From Rhizobiaceae bacterium (lineage in GTDB: Bacteria > Pseudomonadota > Alphaproteobacteria > Rhizobiales > Rhizobiaceae), in assembly GCA_017640615.1 (NCBI GenBank), contig JAEPQK010000002.1, forward strand, positions 310,001-374,000: DNA of 64,000 bases. The letters are read 5' to 3'. The notes beneath the pieces are model-generated. The model saw nothing but the letters and a program-made list of their open reading frames with translations. It was not told where the DNA came from and did not search any database. Of the stretch, positions 1 to 7,813 are shown in pieces. The translations under genes and the position numbers were made by a program. The number at the start of each line of letters is the position of its first letter. The first letter of the stretch is position 1.

Positions 1-290
1 GAGGCATGAGCGGCACACCAGGCCGTGACCGCTTTGCCGTTTTTCAAAGCCAGAAAACAATCCGCCTCGGTCTGTTCGAAATAGGTGCTCACCTTGACAC
101 GGCTGCCTGTCGCCGGATCATCGACCTCCAGGCCGTCAGGTGCCTGCGGCATCTCCGATTGCCCGGATGCGGGACACGAGATTGCGGCCGTCGGCACGAT
201 TTCGCTGATATTCTGAAACGCCCAGCGGCAATGAGGCGCTGTACGCCAGTTCGCGAGCGTGACGTCGCTGCGTGAAAACTTGTCTGCCAA
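1..290 (-). CDS. Serine hydrolase, beta-lactamase class C family (5' part only)
   Basis: Only the first ~96 codons are in the window; the gene runs off the left edge. The frame opens with TTG at 290, and GGAGG lies 6 bases upstream, so a rare start is the best choice. The translation begins LADKFSRSDVTLANWRTAPH and continues with WAFQNISEIVPTA, the usual N-terminal region of class C beta-lactamase-like serine hydrolases (6-aminohexanoate-dimer hydrolase/esterase group). The catalytic SxxK motif would lie beyond the edge, so activity cannot be judged. It follows the integrase on the same strand, 85 bases downstream. Family assignment is from remembered pattern. Confidence 0.6.
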   Translation of the reverse strand, partial: MADKFSRSDVTLANWRTAPHCRWAFQNISEIVPTAAISCPASGQSEMPQAPDGLEVDDPATGSRVKVSTYFEQTEADCFLALKNGKAVTAWCAAHA

Positions 291-375
291 GGCGGTCCTC
301 CGTTGCCGGAGTTGGATAGCCCGGGCGCTCTGCCGCCGCAATTGGGATCGTGGAGGAAACCGCCTAAGTGGGGAG

Positions 376-1275
376 CTAGGCCCGGTGCTCCAGCACCGCG
401 ACGCATTTGTCGAGGTCGGTGGTGGCGAGGTGCGCGTAGCGCATCGTCATTTGCAGGGTCTGATGGCCGAGCCACATCTGGACGCGGCGAATGTCGATGC
501 CGCCCTGCACAAGACGCGATGCACATGTGTGCCGCAAGGCATGCGGTACCAGGTCTTTATCGTTGCAGAACCCGGTTTCGGCCTTCGCTTCGTTCCAGAT
601 GGCGCGGAATTTGTGCTGCGCGATATGACGGAAAGGGCCGCGCTGATGCTCTTTTTGCGCGCAGATGACACCGCAAGCCCGCTCGGTAAGCGGTACGGTG
701 CGGCTGCGCCCGGATTTGGTGATCCAGAAGGTCACCCGGTGATTGCTGATGTCCGACCATTTGAGGCCGATCGCTTCGCCGAGCCTGCACCCGGTATCCA
801 CGAGGAAGATGCTCAGACCGAGCGCGTCGCGCGAAATGTCGCCTATTGCGGCGAACAGTCGGTCCTCTTCCCCGCGCGTAAGAATGCGCAGGCGACCGGC
901 CCGCTCCTTCTGGCGGCGAAATTCTGGAAGGCTGTGCAGATCGCCCATTTTGAACGCCTTGCGGAGCAGCTTCTGCAACGCCGCCATCTTGCGGTTGATC
1001 GTTGCATTGCTGTTGCCACGTTCGCGGAGCTTTCCGATCACTTCGTCCAGTGTTTCCTGGCTGAATGTCGAAAATTTTCTGCCAAGCAGGATTTCGTTTA
1101 TTTCGCCGATAAAGGACGTCACATTGTATTTGTGCGCCCCATTTTCCCAAAGAATGTCGCCATATTTGTCGAATAGCGACCCTAGCGAAATCTCTTTGAC
1201 AAGAGTGATATGAGCTTGATTGGTCCAGCCGGAATAGCTGTACTCGAACGAACTAACCTTGTTGGTGCTCATCAT
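376..1275 (-). CDS. Tyrosine recombinase / phage-type integrase
   Basis: 299-aa site-specific recombinase that would break and rejoin DNA at att sites. The full catalytic set is visible: Arg164 in TGCRLGEA, Lys187 in TKSGRS, His245 and Arg248 in HALRH, His271 in WLGH and nucleophile Tyr280 in MRYAH. The N-terminal ~110 residues form the SAM-like core-binding domain (NSNATINRKMAALQKLLRKA). It starts ATGATG. No excisionase, replication or cargo genes are recognisable beside it, so it looks like an isolated integrase or the edge of an island. The N-terminal coding part and the upstream DNA are AT-richer than the neighbours, suggesting transfer. Confidence 0.9.
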   Translation of the reverse strand: MMSTNKVSSFEYSYSGWTNQAHITLVKEISLGSLFDKYGDILWENGAHKYNVTSFIGEINEILLGRKFSTFSQETLDEVIGKLRERGNSNATINRKMAALQKLLRKAFKMGDLHSLPEFRRQKERAGRLRILTRGEEDRLFAAIGDISRDALGLSIFLVDTGCRLGEAIGLKWSDISNHRVTFWITKSGRSRTVPLTERACGVICAQKEHQRGPFRHIAQHKFRAIWNEAKAETGFCNDKDLVPHALRHTCASRLVQGGIDIRRVQMWLGHQTLQMTMRYAHLATTDLDKCVAVLEHRA

Positions 1276-1511
1276 GCGGCCGTCCCCAGTGCCGTATAGA
1301 CAGCGGATATATTTATTTTACTTATTAACATTGTTTAAATTCCGCTTTTTCAGCGTGATTTTTGCTGTCTGGCATGGTGCATGCTCCGAGCCCCTGGAAG
1401 CACTGCTGGCCGTATTTTTCTTGTCCCGTCGTCCTCTTTTTGGTTTCCCCAGCAGTTACGAACGTGATTGTTCGGTTCCTAGGCGAGAGCTTCGGCTCCA
1501 GCCTGATGAAT
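1276..1511. other. Intergenic, AT-rich, no gene seen
   Basis: About 240 bases lie between the integrase start and the porin terminator. The segment near 1305-1350 is clearly AT-rich against the surrounding high-GC DNA and probably holds the integrase promoter. I see no coding frame with a ribosome binding site and no clear attachment-site repeat. Confidence 0.4.
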
Positions 1512-1537
1512 GAAGCCGGCGGTTGCCCGCCGGCTTC
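1512..1537 (-). terminator. Hairpin downstream of first porin
   Basis: A perfect 11-bp inverted repeat (GAAGCCGGCGG / CCGCCGGCTTC) with a 4-base loop lies 33 bases past the porin stop. It resembles the terminator of the second porin in stem sequence but lacks a strong T-run on the minus strand. Confidence 0.7.
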
Positions 1538-1570
1538 GTAGTTATGTGGTAAGTTCCCGTTGTCGGTCGC

Positions 1571-2671
1571 TTACGGAATGTCGCGCTGGAAGCGAAGAAC
1601 ACCGTACCAGGAGCCAGTGCCTGCCGTAGCGTAGCCAACCTCCGGTCGAATCAGCAGATTCTCAACCGGCGTGAACGCGATGCTCGCGCCAAAATCCCAG
1701 CTACCGGTGTCGAACCACTGCGCTCGAGCGTTGAACGCGACCTTTTCAGTTGCTTGGGCACTCACGTGACCGAGGACCGACCAGTTGGTCTGTCTTCCGG
1801 AAACCTGATACTGACCGGCGCCGCTCGTGTAGAACACGTGAACGCCGCCACTAAAGCCGGTGTTAGGTGCACTGAAACGCAGAACGCCCTTCGCGCCCCA
1901 AGTGCCGGTACTGTCATCGTAACCGGCTATTGCACCGAACGAACCCCAACCTTGGGCGAAGTTGAAACCACCTTCGATGTCCGGAACCCAATTGGCGTTG
2001 CCGTCGGAAACGAGCGCGATGATTGCCGAAAATCCGTTGCTCCCATTGAAGGTGTAGCTGATTTCATTGGCGTGGCCGAAACCATACGAACCATCGAAGG
2101 TTAGACCGTTTGCGCCGTAACCCAAGAACCGCGCATAGGGTCTATGCGATTTACCCGCTCGGAAAGCACCGTTTGCCGTCTGTAGTTCGATGTAGGCATG
2201 CGCCAAAGTGAACCACGTGCTCGGTCCCAACGAAATATTGACACCGGCATTATCCAGAACAGTCAGCGATTGGTAGTTAAACTCGATCTGAGCAAATCCG
2301 CGCAAAACGCCAAGCTCTGTTTCAGACCGTACATCAAATGACGGAGCGAACCTTGCCTGCGTAAGTGTGTAGTTCGGAACAGTGCCTGTGGCGGCGGCAC
2401 CGGTTGCTGCGCGCGTACGGAAGGTGTCGCCGTTAAGCCAAGTGCTTGCGGCCATGCCAAAATAGGCCATATCGAACCGATAATACCCGCCGATTTTCAT
2501 GCAGGTTTCGGTGCCCGGGATGTAGAAGAATCCGGTGCCGTACACGTCGCAGATGCGGACGTATTCCATCGGCTCCGGTTCGGCCATGACGATCGCGTCA
2601 GCAGCCTTGGCGCTGGTGGCCGAAGCCGCCATCACCGCTGCGGAGCCGATCAGAAGGCTCTTGAGTTTCAT
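1571..2671 (-). CDS. Outer-membrane porin (Porin_2 family), copy A
   Basis: 366-aa general diffusion porin of the alphaproteobacterial outer membrane. The ATG at 2671 is preceded by GGAGG; an in-frame upstream start is less likely. A signal peptide (MKLKSLLIGSAAVMAASA...AKA) is followed by ADAIVMAEPEPMEYVRICD and TETCMKIGGYYRF, the N-terminal signature of rhizobial porins, then alternating beta-strand sequence ending in aromatic residues (WYGVLRFQRDIP). Its first ~175 coding bases are identical to those of the second porin (13805), while the mature parts diverge in loops. Expression is probably monocistronic, with its own hairpin terminator. Confidence 0.92.
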   Translation of the reverse strand: MKLKSLLIGSAAVMAASATSAKAADAIVMAEPEPMEYVRICDVYGTGFFYIPGTETCMKIGGYYRFDMAYFGMAASTWLNGDTFRTRAATGAAATGTVPNYTLTQARFAPSFDVRSETELGVLRGFAQIEFNYQSLTVLDNAGVNISLGPSTWFTLAHAYIELQTANGAFRAGKSHRPYARFLGYGANGLTFDGSYGFGHANEISYTFNGSNGFSAIIALVSDGNANWVPDIEGGFNFAQGWGSFGAIAGYDDSTGTWGAKGVLRFSAPNTGFSGGVHVFYTSGAGQYQVSGRQTNWSVLGHVSAQATEKVAFNARAQWFDTGSWDFGASIAFTPVENLLIRPEVGYATAGTGSWYGVLRFQRDIP

Positions 2672-2690
2672 TTTCTGACCTCCAGTCAAA
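2496..2690 (-). repeat. 195-bp inverted repeat, left arm (porin A 5' end)
   Basis: Read on the minus strand, 2690 to 2496 is identical base for base to 13786-13980 on the plus strand. It covers the ribosome binding site, signal peptide and N-terminal signature of the porin. Similarity drops after a first mismatch in the codon following CATGAA. Confidence 0.93.
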
Positions 2691-2878
2691 TACAACCGGA
2701 GGTGAATTTTTTCTCTTCCGCAATCAGTGATTGAGTTTGCTCAAAAAGGCTTGCAATTCAGATTGTTATGAAGAGAACGCAGCCGCGAGTGGCGTCGCTT
2801 CGATGGGCGCCTGTCTTGTCCGTATGCCAAGCCGCCTTGCGCAAGCGCAAGCGTGAGGGCGATTACTTCGTCCCGTCC

Positions 2879-4384
2879 TTAGCGCAGGTCGGCCGGGAGC
2901 AGATTTTCCGGGATGTTCTGGTAACAGACCGGGCGCAGCCAGCGGCGGATCGCGAGCGTGCCGACCGATGTATGCCCGAAATTGGTTGAGGCCGGGTAAG
3001 GCCCGCCATGCACCATTGCGTCGCACACCTCCACACCGGTCGGAAATCCGTTGGCAAGAATCCGTCCGGCCTTGCGCTGCAGCACCGGCAGCAGCGCGCG
3101 CGCAGCATCAGCATCCGCGTCGTCCAGATGCAGCGTACATGTGAGCTGACCCTTCAAGCTCTGTGCTACCGCCTGCATTTCCGCCGCGTTGGCCACTGTC
3201 AGGATCATGCCGAGCGGGCCGAACACCTCTTCGGCGAGGTCTTCATTCGCCAGCCAGGTCTTGGCGTCGGTGCGGTAGAGGTAGGGTGTGGCGTTGCGCT
3301 GCTCGCAGACCGAGGTGAGCAGGCCCTGCACGCCTGCAGCCTGAGACACATGGTCGGCGCCTTTGCGGTAAGCTGATGCGATGCCCTCCGTCAGCATGGT
3401 CTGTACGCCGACTTCCGCGAGTGCAGCGGTTGCAGCATCGGCGAACCGGTCTGCATCCGGGCCTTGCATCACGACCGCAATGCCCGGATTGGTACAAAAC
3501 TGGCCCGCGCCCATGGTCAGTGAGCCGGCCCAGGCTTTCGCTATGTCGGCGCCCCGGCTGGCGAGAGCCGCGGGCATCAGGAACATGGGGTTCACGCTGC
3601 CAAGTTCGCCGAAAAACGGAATGGGTTCAGGCCGCGCAGCGCACATGTCAAACAGCGCCTTGCCGCCGCGTAGGCTCCCCGTGAACCCCACCGCCTGGAT
3701 CAACGGGTGCTGAACGAGCGCAGCGCCGACGGCATGGTTGCCGCCATGCACCATCGAAAATACGCCTGGATGCAGGTCAAGCGCACGCCGCGCGGCATCA
3801 ATCGCCTTTGCAACAATCTGCGACGTGCCGGGATGCGCTTCATGACCTTTCACGACCACCGGACAACCGGCCGCGAGAGCCGAGGCGGTGTCGCCGCCGG
3901 CTGTCGAGAATGCGAGCGGAAAGTTCGAAGCCCCGAAAACGGCGACCGGACCGACCGGAAGCTGCATCATGCGCAGGTCGGGGCGCGGAAGTGGCGCGCG
4001 GTCGGGCAAAGCCTCATCGTGGCGTTTGTCCAGATAGGCGCCATCTTCGATATGGTCGGCAAAGAGCCTTAGCTGTCCGGTCGTGCGGCCGCGCTCGCCT
4101 TCGAGCCGTGCAGCGGGCAGACCCGTTTCGCGCGTGCCGATCTCGGTGATTTCAGCGCCGCGCGCTTCGATTTCCTCGGCGATCTTGCGCAGAAAAGCTG
4201 CGCGCTCGCTGCGCGACAACGCAGAAAACGATGGAAAAGCGGCTTCGGCAGCCTCCACCGCGCGGTTCACAAGTTCCGGCGTGCCGGCATGGAAGCTTTC
4301 GGGTGCTCCGCTCACGGGCGCGTTGGAAAAGAGTTCTCCTTCGGCGACCCATTCGCCGCTAATGAGGTGCTGGCCAGTTGGCAT
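2879..4384 (-). CDS. NADP-type aldehyde dehydrogenase, probable 2,5-dioxopentanoate (alpha-ketoglutarate semialdehyde) dehydrogenase
   Basis: 501-aa ALDH that would oxidise 2-oxoglutarate semialdehyde to 2-oxoglutarate. ALDH residues are present: Asn154 in GASNFP, Lys179 in VVVKGHEAHPG, Glu260 in FFGELGSVNP and nucleophile Cys297 in GQFCTNPG. The motifs ASNFPLAFS, KGHEAHPGTS and GELGSVNPMF are typical of the KGSADH subgroup. It is the last gene of a minus-strand operon, 10 bases after the FAH-family gene, whose product could supply its substrate. Substrate assignment rests on subgroup motifs plus context; other aldehydes are possible. Confidence 0.85.
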   Translation of the reverse strand: MPTGQHLISGEWVAEGELFSNAPVSGAPESFHAGTPELVNRAVEAAEAAFPSFSALSRSERAAFLRKIAEEIEARGAEITEIGTRETGLPAARLEGERGRTTGQLRLFADHIEDGAYLDKRHDEALPDRAPLPRPDLRMMQLPVGPVAVFGASNFPLAFSTAGGDTASALAAGCPVVVKGHEAHPGTSQIVAKAIDAARRALDLHPGVFSMVHGGNHAVGAALVQHPLIQAVGFTGSLRGGKALFDMCAARPEPIPFFGELGSVNPMFLMPAALASRGADIAKAWAGSLTMGAGQFCTNPGIAVVMQGPDADRFADAATAALAEVGVQTMLTEGIASAYRKGADHVSQAAGVQGLLTSVCEQRNATPYLYRTDAKTWLANEDLAEEVFGPLGMILTVANAAEMQAVAQSLKGQLTCTLHLDDADADAARALLPVLQRKAGRILANGFPTGVEVCDAMVHGGPYPASTNFGHTSVGTLAIRRWLRPVCYQNIPENLLPADLR

Positions 4385-4394
4385 GATATTCTTC

Positions 4395-5516
4395 CTAGAT
4401 GAGGTTGCGGCCGGCGAGATTGCGCATCAGCGCGCTGGCGCCAAACGTCCATTCGGGGCATTCGGTCGACAGGCGCACGACATTGGCAAGCCGGCCCATG
4501 GTCGGGCAGGAGATCGTTACAACATCGCCCAGCTTGTGCGTAAAGCCCTGTCCCGGCGCATCGCGATCTTTCGTGGGGGCAAACAACGTTCCGAGGAAGA
4601 GCATCAACCCGTCGGGATATTGGTGGTGGCGGCCGATCGTCTGCCGCACAAGGTCTTCAGGGTCGCGGCTGATTGCCGACATCGAGCTGTTGCCGTGCAG
4701 CACAAAGCCGTCTTCGCCCTCCACCTTGAGAGCGATTTCGGCCTTGCGGACATCTTCTATCCCAAAGCTGTCGTCGAAGAGACGGATCATCGGCCCAATG
4801 GCGCAGGACGCGTTGTTGTCCTTGGCTTTGGAGAGCAGCAGCGCGGAGCGCCCCTCGACATCGCGCAAATTCACGTCATTGCCGAGCGTTGCGCCGACGA
4901 TCCGACCTCTAGAGGAAACTGCGAGCACGACCTCGGGTTCGGGATTGTTCCATTGCGAAGACGGGTGAAGGCCGATTTCTGCGCCATGACCAACCGAGGA
5001 AAGCACCTGCGCCTTTGAAAATACCTCGGCGTCGGGGCCGATGCCGACTTCGAGATACTGGCTCCACAATCCCTCGGCGATCAGCGCCTTCTTGACCTCC
5101 ATCGCCTGAGGGGAGCCCGGAACGATGGAGGAAAGCTCGGCCCCGATGCGCTCGCCGATGCGGTCTCGAATAGCCGCCGCGCGCGATGGGTCGCCGGCGG
5201 CCTGTTCTTCGATCACTCGCTCCACCATGGAGCCGGCGAAGGTAACGCCGCAGGCCTTGACCGCCTGTAGATCGCAGGGCGCCAGCCAGCGCAGCCGGTT
5301 TTCGAGGATGTCAGCGCGGCCGAGATCGCTGCCCTCTGCCTGGCGCACATAGCCGGCCGGGTCGTCCATTTCCAATATGTCGCGCACGGTGGGCGCGGCC
5401 CGCGCCGTAATGTCGTGGAGGTTGCCGTCGCGGAGCGTGACGATTGCAGGACCGGTGCCGTCAATTTCGACGCGCCCGAGCCAAAGTCCCGCGGGATCGA
5501 GTTCCGGATCGTTCAT
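4395..5516 (-). CDS. Fumarylacetoacetate hydrolase family protein, probable 2-keto-3-deoxy-aldonate dehydratase (XylX/KdaD-like)
   Basis: 373 aa with the FAH fold in its C-terminal half. Metal-ligand motif NNPEPEVVL is followed by GNDVNLRDVEG and SKAKDNNAS. The length and the leading ~100-residue domain fit the Caulobacter XylX / archaeal KdaD group, which dehydrates 2-keto-3-deoxy-pentonates to 2-oxoglutarate semialdehyde, better than the shorter 2,4-diketo-acid hydrolases. Its neighbour, an ALDH of the KGSADH group, would use that product. The ATG at 5516 is 4 bases after the mutarotase stop; an in-frame GTG at 5531 would overlap it. Specific substrate is inference. Confidence 0.8.
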   Translation of the reverse strand: MNDPELDPAGLWLGRVEIDGTGPAIVTLRDGNLHDITARAAPTVRDILEMDDPAGYVRQAEGSDLGRADILENRLRWLAPCDLQAVKACGVTFAGSMVERVIEEQAAGDPSRAAAIRDRIGERIGAELSSIVPGSPQAMEVKKALIAEGLWSQYLEVGIGPDAEVFSKAQVLSSVGHGAEIGLHPSSQWNNPEPEVVLAVSSRGRIVGATLGNDVNLRDVEGRSALLLSKAKDNNASCAIGPMIRLFDDSFGIEDVRKAEIALKVEGEDGFVLHGNSSMSAISRDPEDLVRQTIGRHHQYPDGLMLFLGTLFAPTKDRDAPGQGFTHKLGDVVTISCPTMGRLANVVRLSTECPEWTFGASALMRNLAGRNLI

Positions 5517-5520
5517 GACG

Positions 5521-5946
5521 CTAAAGCACACCCATTTTCAGAATGATGTTGGCATAGATGCGTGTGTCGCCGGTCTGCACGATGGCGAATGCCTGCGAGG
5601 CGCGCTCGTAAAAGGCGAACCGTTCCAATGCCTTGGCCTGAACCGGCCGGTCGGCATTGGTATCGATGATGGACTGGAACTCGCGAACTGCCTCGGGCAC
5701 CGTGTCCGGCTCGCCGACGACCTGCATGGTGAGCGCGGGGTCGTCGACGAAGCTGTCGAGCGGCATCACGGAGAGGACCGCGCGCAGCAAATCGCTCACA
5801 GTGGAGCCGTCGGCGCGAATACAGGCCGGGCCGATGGATGATCCCGGAAAATGCGCGTCGGCAATGACGATCTCGTCGCCATGGCCCATCGAACGCAGGG
5901 CGTGTAGCAGGTCTGGCGACAGTAGCGGGTCGATGTTTCGTAGCAT
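5521..5946 (-). CDS. fucU: RbsD/FucU family sugar mutarotase (FucU-like)
   Basis: 141-aa mutarotase that interconverts the anomers of a free sugar, supplying the form a dehydrogenase uses. The N-terminal signature SMGHGDEIVIADAHFP carries the catalytic His22 and Asp24, and the C-terminal FAIVQTGDTRIYANIILKMGV matches the FucU subgroup. Length is normal. It lies one base after the aldo/keto reductase stop and just before the FAH-family gene, so it is translationally linked to both. FucU acts on L-fucose and other sugars with the same ring geometry, a main clue to the substrate class of the locus. Confidence 0.85.
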   Translation of the reverse strand: MLRNIDPLLSPDLLHALRSMGHGDEIVIADAHFPGSSIGPACIRADGSTVSDLLRAVLSVMPLDSFVDDPALTMQVVGEPDTVPEAVREFQSIIDTNADRPVQAKALERFAFYERASQAFAIVQTGDTRIYANIILKMGVL

Positions 5947-5947
5947 G

Positions 5948-6988
5948 TCAGCTGTCCGAGGGTGTTGGCGCGTCAGGCCGGATCAGCCCTTCATTGCGCA
6001 GGTCCGACCATAGGCCGGCGGGAATTGGGCGCTCCATCAGCGTAACGTTTGAAGCGACCTCGGCCGGGCTGGTTGCGCCGGGAATGACTGTTTTGACGGC
6101 CGAGTGGCCGAGCACGAATTGCAGGGCCGCGGCTATCAGCGGTGTGTCGTGCGCTGCGCACACGGCTTCGATACGCCGTACGCGCGCAAGGATATCTTCG
6201 GGCGCATCGGCATAGTTATATTTGGCTCCTGGCACAGCGCCCGTGGCGAGAATGCCTGAATTGTAGGGGCCGCCCAGCACGATGCCCACATCGCGCTTCA
6301 TGCAAAGCGGCAGAAACGTCTCCAGCGCTTCCTGTTCCAGCAGCGTATAGCGCCCGGCGAGCAGAAAGCCGTCGAAATCGGCCATCGAAAGCAGCTTTTC
6401 GCAGACCTGCCATTCATTGACACCGGCGCCGATGGCAGCGATTTCGCCGGAGGCGCGAAGCTCCGTCAGCGCCTTGTAGCCGCCGCCGTCGAAAAGTTCG
6501 CGCACCTTGGCGTCGCTCGCTTCCTGCGAGCCCTGGCTGAACACACAGACGTCGTGCACGAATAGTATGTCGGCGCTCACGCCACCCAGCCGCTCGCGGC
6601 TGGTCTCGTAGGAGCGCATCACACCGTCATAGGTGTAATCGAAAACGATGCGCTTCTGCGGCACATCGACAAACGCTTCCGGTGTCACCTCATGCGGCTC
6701 GCAATCGAGCAGCAGCCGGCCAATCTTGGTGGAAAGCAAAATATTGTCGCGGCCAAAGCGGGCGATTGCTGCGCCGAACCGTTCCTCCGAGCGGCCGAGA
6801 CCATATTGCGGAGCGGTATCGAAGTAGCGCAGCCCCGCATCGAATGCGGCAGACAACGCGGCCTGCGCGTCGTCCTCTTCGATCTTGCGGTAGAGATTGC
6901 CGAGTGCCGCGCCGCCGAAGCCCATGCGGGTGAGGTTGAGCGGTCGCGCCGTGCGTGCGTTTAGCGGCGAGGTATCAGTGACTTTCAT
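5948..6988 (-). CDS. Aldo/keto reductase, D-threo-aldose 1-dehydrogenase (L-fucose dehydrogenase) type
   Basis: 346-aa AKR with the complete tetrad: Asp57 and Tyr62 in YFDTAPQYG, Lys88 in STKIG and His145 in LFVHD. The N-terminal MGFGGAALGNLY and the insert around residues 95-125 (FVDVPQKRIVFDYTYDG) resemble D-threo-aldose 1-dehydrogenases, which oxidise L-fucose, D-arabinose, L-galactose or L-xylose to lactones. It would catalyse the first oxidation after the mutarotase. Its ATG overlaps the stop of the upstream regulator by four bases (ATGA). A pyridoxal 4-dehydrogenase is the nearest alternative by family resemblance, but context favours a sugar. Confidence 0.85.
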   Translation of the reverse strand: MKVTDTSPLNARTARPLNLTRMGFGGAALGNLYRKIEEDDAQAALSAAFDAGLRYFDTAPQYGLGRSEERFGAAIARFGRDNILLSTKIGRLLLDCEPHEVTPEAFVDVPQKRIVFDYTYDGVMRSYETSRERLGGVSADILFVHDVCVFSQGSQEASDAKVRELFDGGGYKALTELRASGEIAAIGAGVNEWQVCEKLLSMADFDGFLLAGRYTLLEQEALETFLPLCMKRDVGIVLGGPYNSGILATGAVPGAKYNYADAPEDILARVRRIEAVCAAHDTPLIAAALQFVLGHSAVKTVIPGATSPAEVASNVTLMERPIPAGLWSDLRNEGLIRPDAPTPSDS

Positions 6989-7746
6989 AATGCCATCTTG
7001 TCGTTTTGCATGGTCGGGCGAAGCTGCCCGAAAAGCTCTGGCCGCTCCGTTTCGAGAGGCGCAATGCGGTGGATCAGCTGGCCGAGATGGAAGCGCATCG
7101 CCAGCGTGGCCTGCGCCGGGTCTTTCTTCTCAATCGCATCGACGATCGCCGCATGTTCCTTGACGGTTTCCGCGACCCGGCCCGGCGTAGGCAGCAGCAG
7201 GTAGCGCGCCCGCGAAATCTGCATCGACAGCGAGTTCATCACCTGGGCAAGCCGCGGAAAGCCGGTGGCCTCGAGAAGCAGCTCATGAAACTCCTCGTCG
7301 ACCTGATGAAAGCCGGCGAGATCTCCGTCTTCCACCAAAAGAGACTGCAGCCGAAGACTGCGTGTCAGCCGCGCTAGCTGGTCGTCGGTGCGCACCTGCG
7401 CGACACGCTCGACGGCTGCGACTTCCAGCGCTTCGCGAATGAACGAGCCTTCGCGGATTTCAGGCAGCGACAGAAAGGAAACGCGCGAGCCCGACTGCGG
7501 AACCACATCGACCAGCCCCTGCGAGGAGAGGCGCGCTATCGCCTCCGTAACCGGCGAGCGCGACACGCCGAGCTGCTCGCAAATATCCCCTTTGCGGATG
7601 ATCGAGCCGGGTTTGATCTTGAGGAACAGAATGGCTTCGAGAAGAGATTGATAGACCTTGGCGCCAAGCGAGCCGGACAATCCGTCTATCGGGCGAAGGA
7701 CCGTCGCGTCGAAATCGCCTGGATGGCTTATATCCACATCTATCAT
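6985..7746 (-). CDS. GntR/FCD family transcriptional regulator
   Basis: 253 aa with an N-terminal winged helix (about residues 35-95; KGDICEQLGVSRSPVTEAIARLSSQGLV) and a C-terminal all-helical FCD ligand domain containing FIREALEVAAVERV, HQVDEEFHELLLEATG and H(A)AIVDAI-type metal-ligand positions. FCD regulators commonly bind sugar acids or intermediates and repress catabolic operons. It heads the minus-strand operon and is divergent from the dehydratase/ABC operon, with an inverted repeat in the shared 67-base spacer. Autoregulation and control of both operons is the natural inference. Confidence 0.9.
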   Translation of the reverse strand: MIDVDISHPGDFDATVLRPIDGLSGSLGAKVYQSLLEAILFLKIKPGSIIRKGDICEQLGVSRSPVTEAIARLSSQGLVDVVPQSGSRVSFLSLPEIREGSFIREALEVAAVERVAQVRTDDQLARLTRSLRLQSLLVEDGDLAGFHQVDEEFHELLLEATGFPRLAQVMNSLSMQISRARYLLLPTPGRVAETVKEHAAIVDAIEKKDPAQATLAMRFHLGQLIHRIAPLETERPELFGQLRPTMQNDKMAL

Positions 7747-7757
7747 ACTAACATTCT

Positions 7758-7782
7758 AGTTGACCTTGCATGCTAGTCAACT
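7758..7782. promoter_or_regulatory. Candidate operator of the GntR regulator
   Basis: A 7-bp inverted repeat (AGTTGAC / GTCAACT) with an 11-base spacer sits in the middle of the divergent promoter region between the GntR gene and the dehydratase gene. The arms extend imperfectly outward through CTAG-like sequence. Its place between the two operons is what an operator for the adjacent regulator would have; binding is not shown. Confidence 0.5.
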
Positions 7783-7813
7783 CTAGACTTGCCTCCACAT
7801 CGGGAGGAAATCG

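Noticed and set aside
259-1176. 305-aa plus-strand open frame
   Set aside because: Antisense to the integrase, which has all catalytic residues; the frame has no ribosome site or recognisable motif.
4083-5018. 311-aa plus-strand open frame across the aldehyde dehydrogenase and FAH genes
   Set aside because: Spans the ends of two well-supported minus-strand genes and shows no domain.
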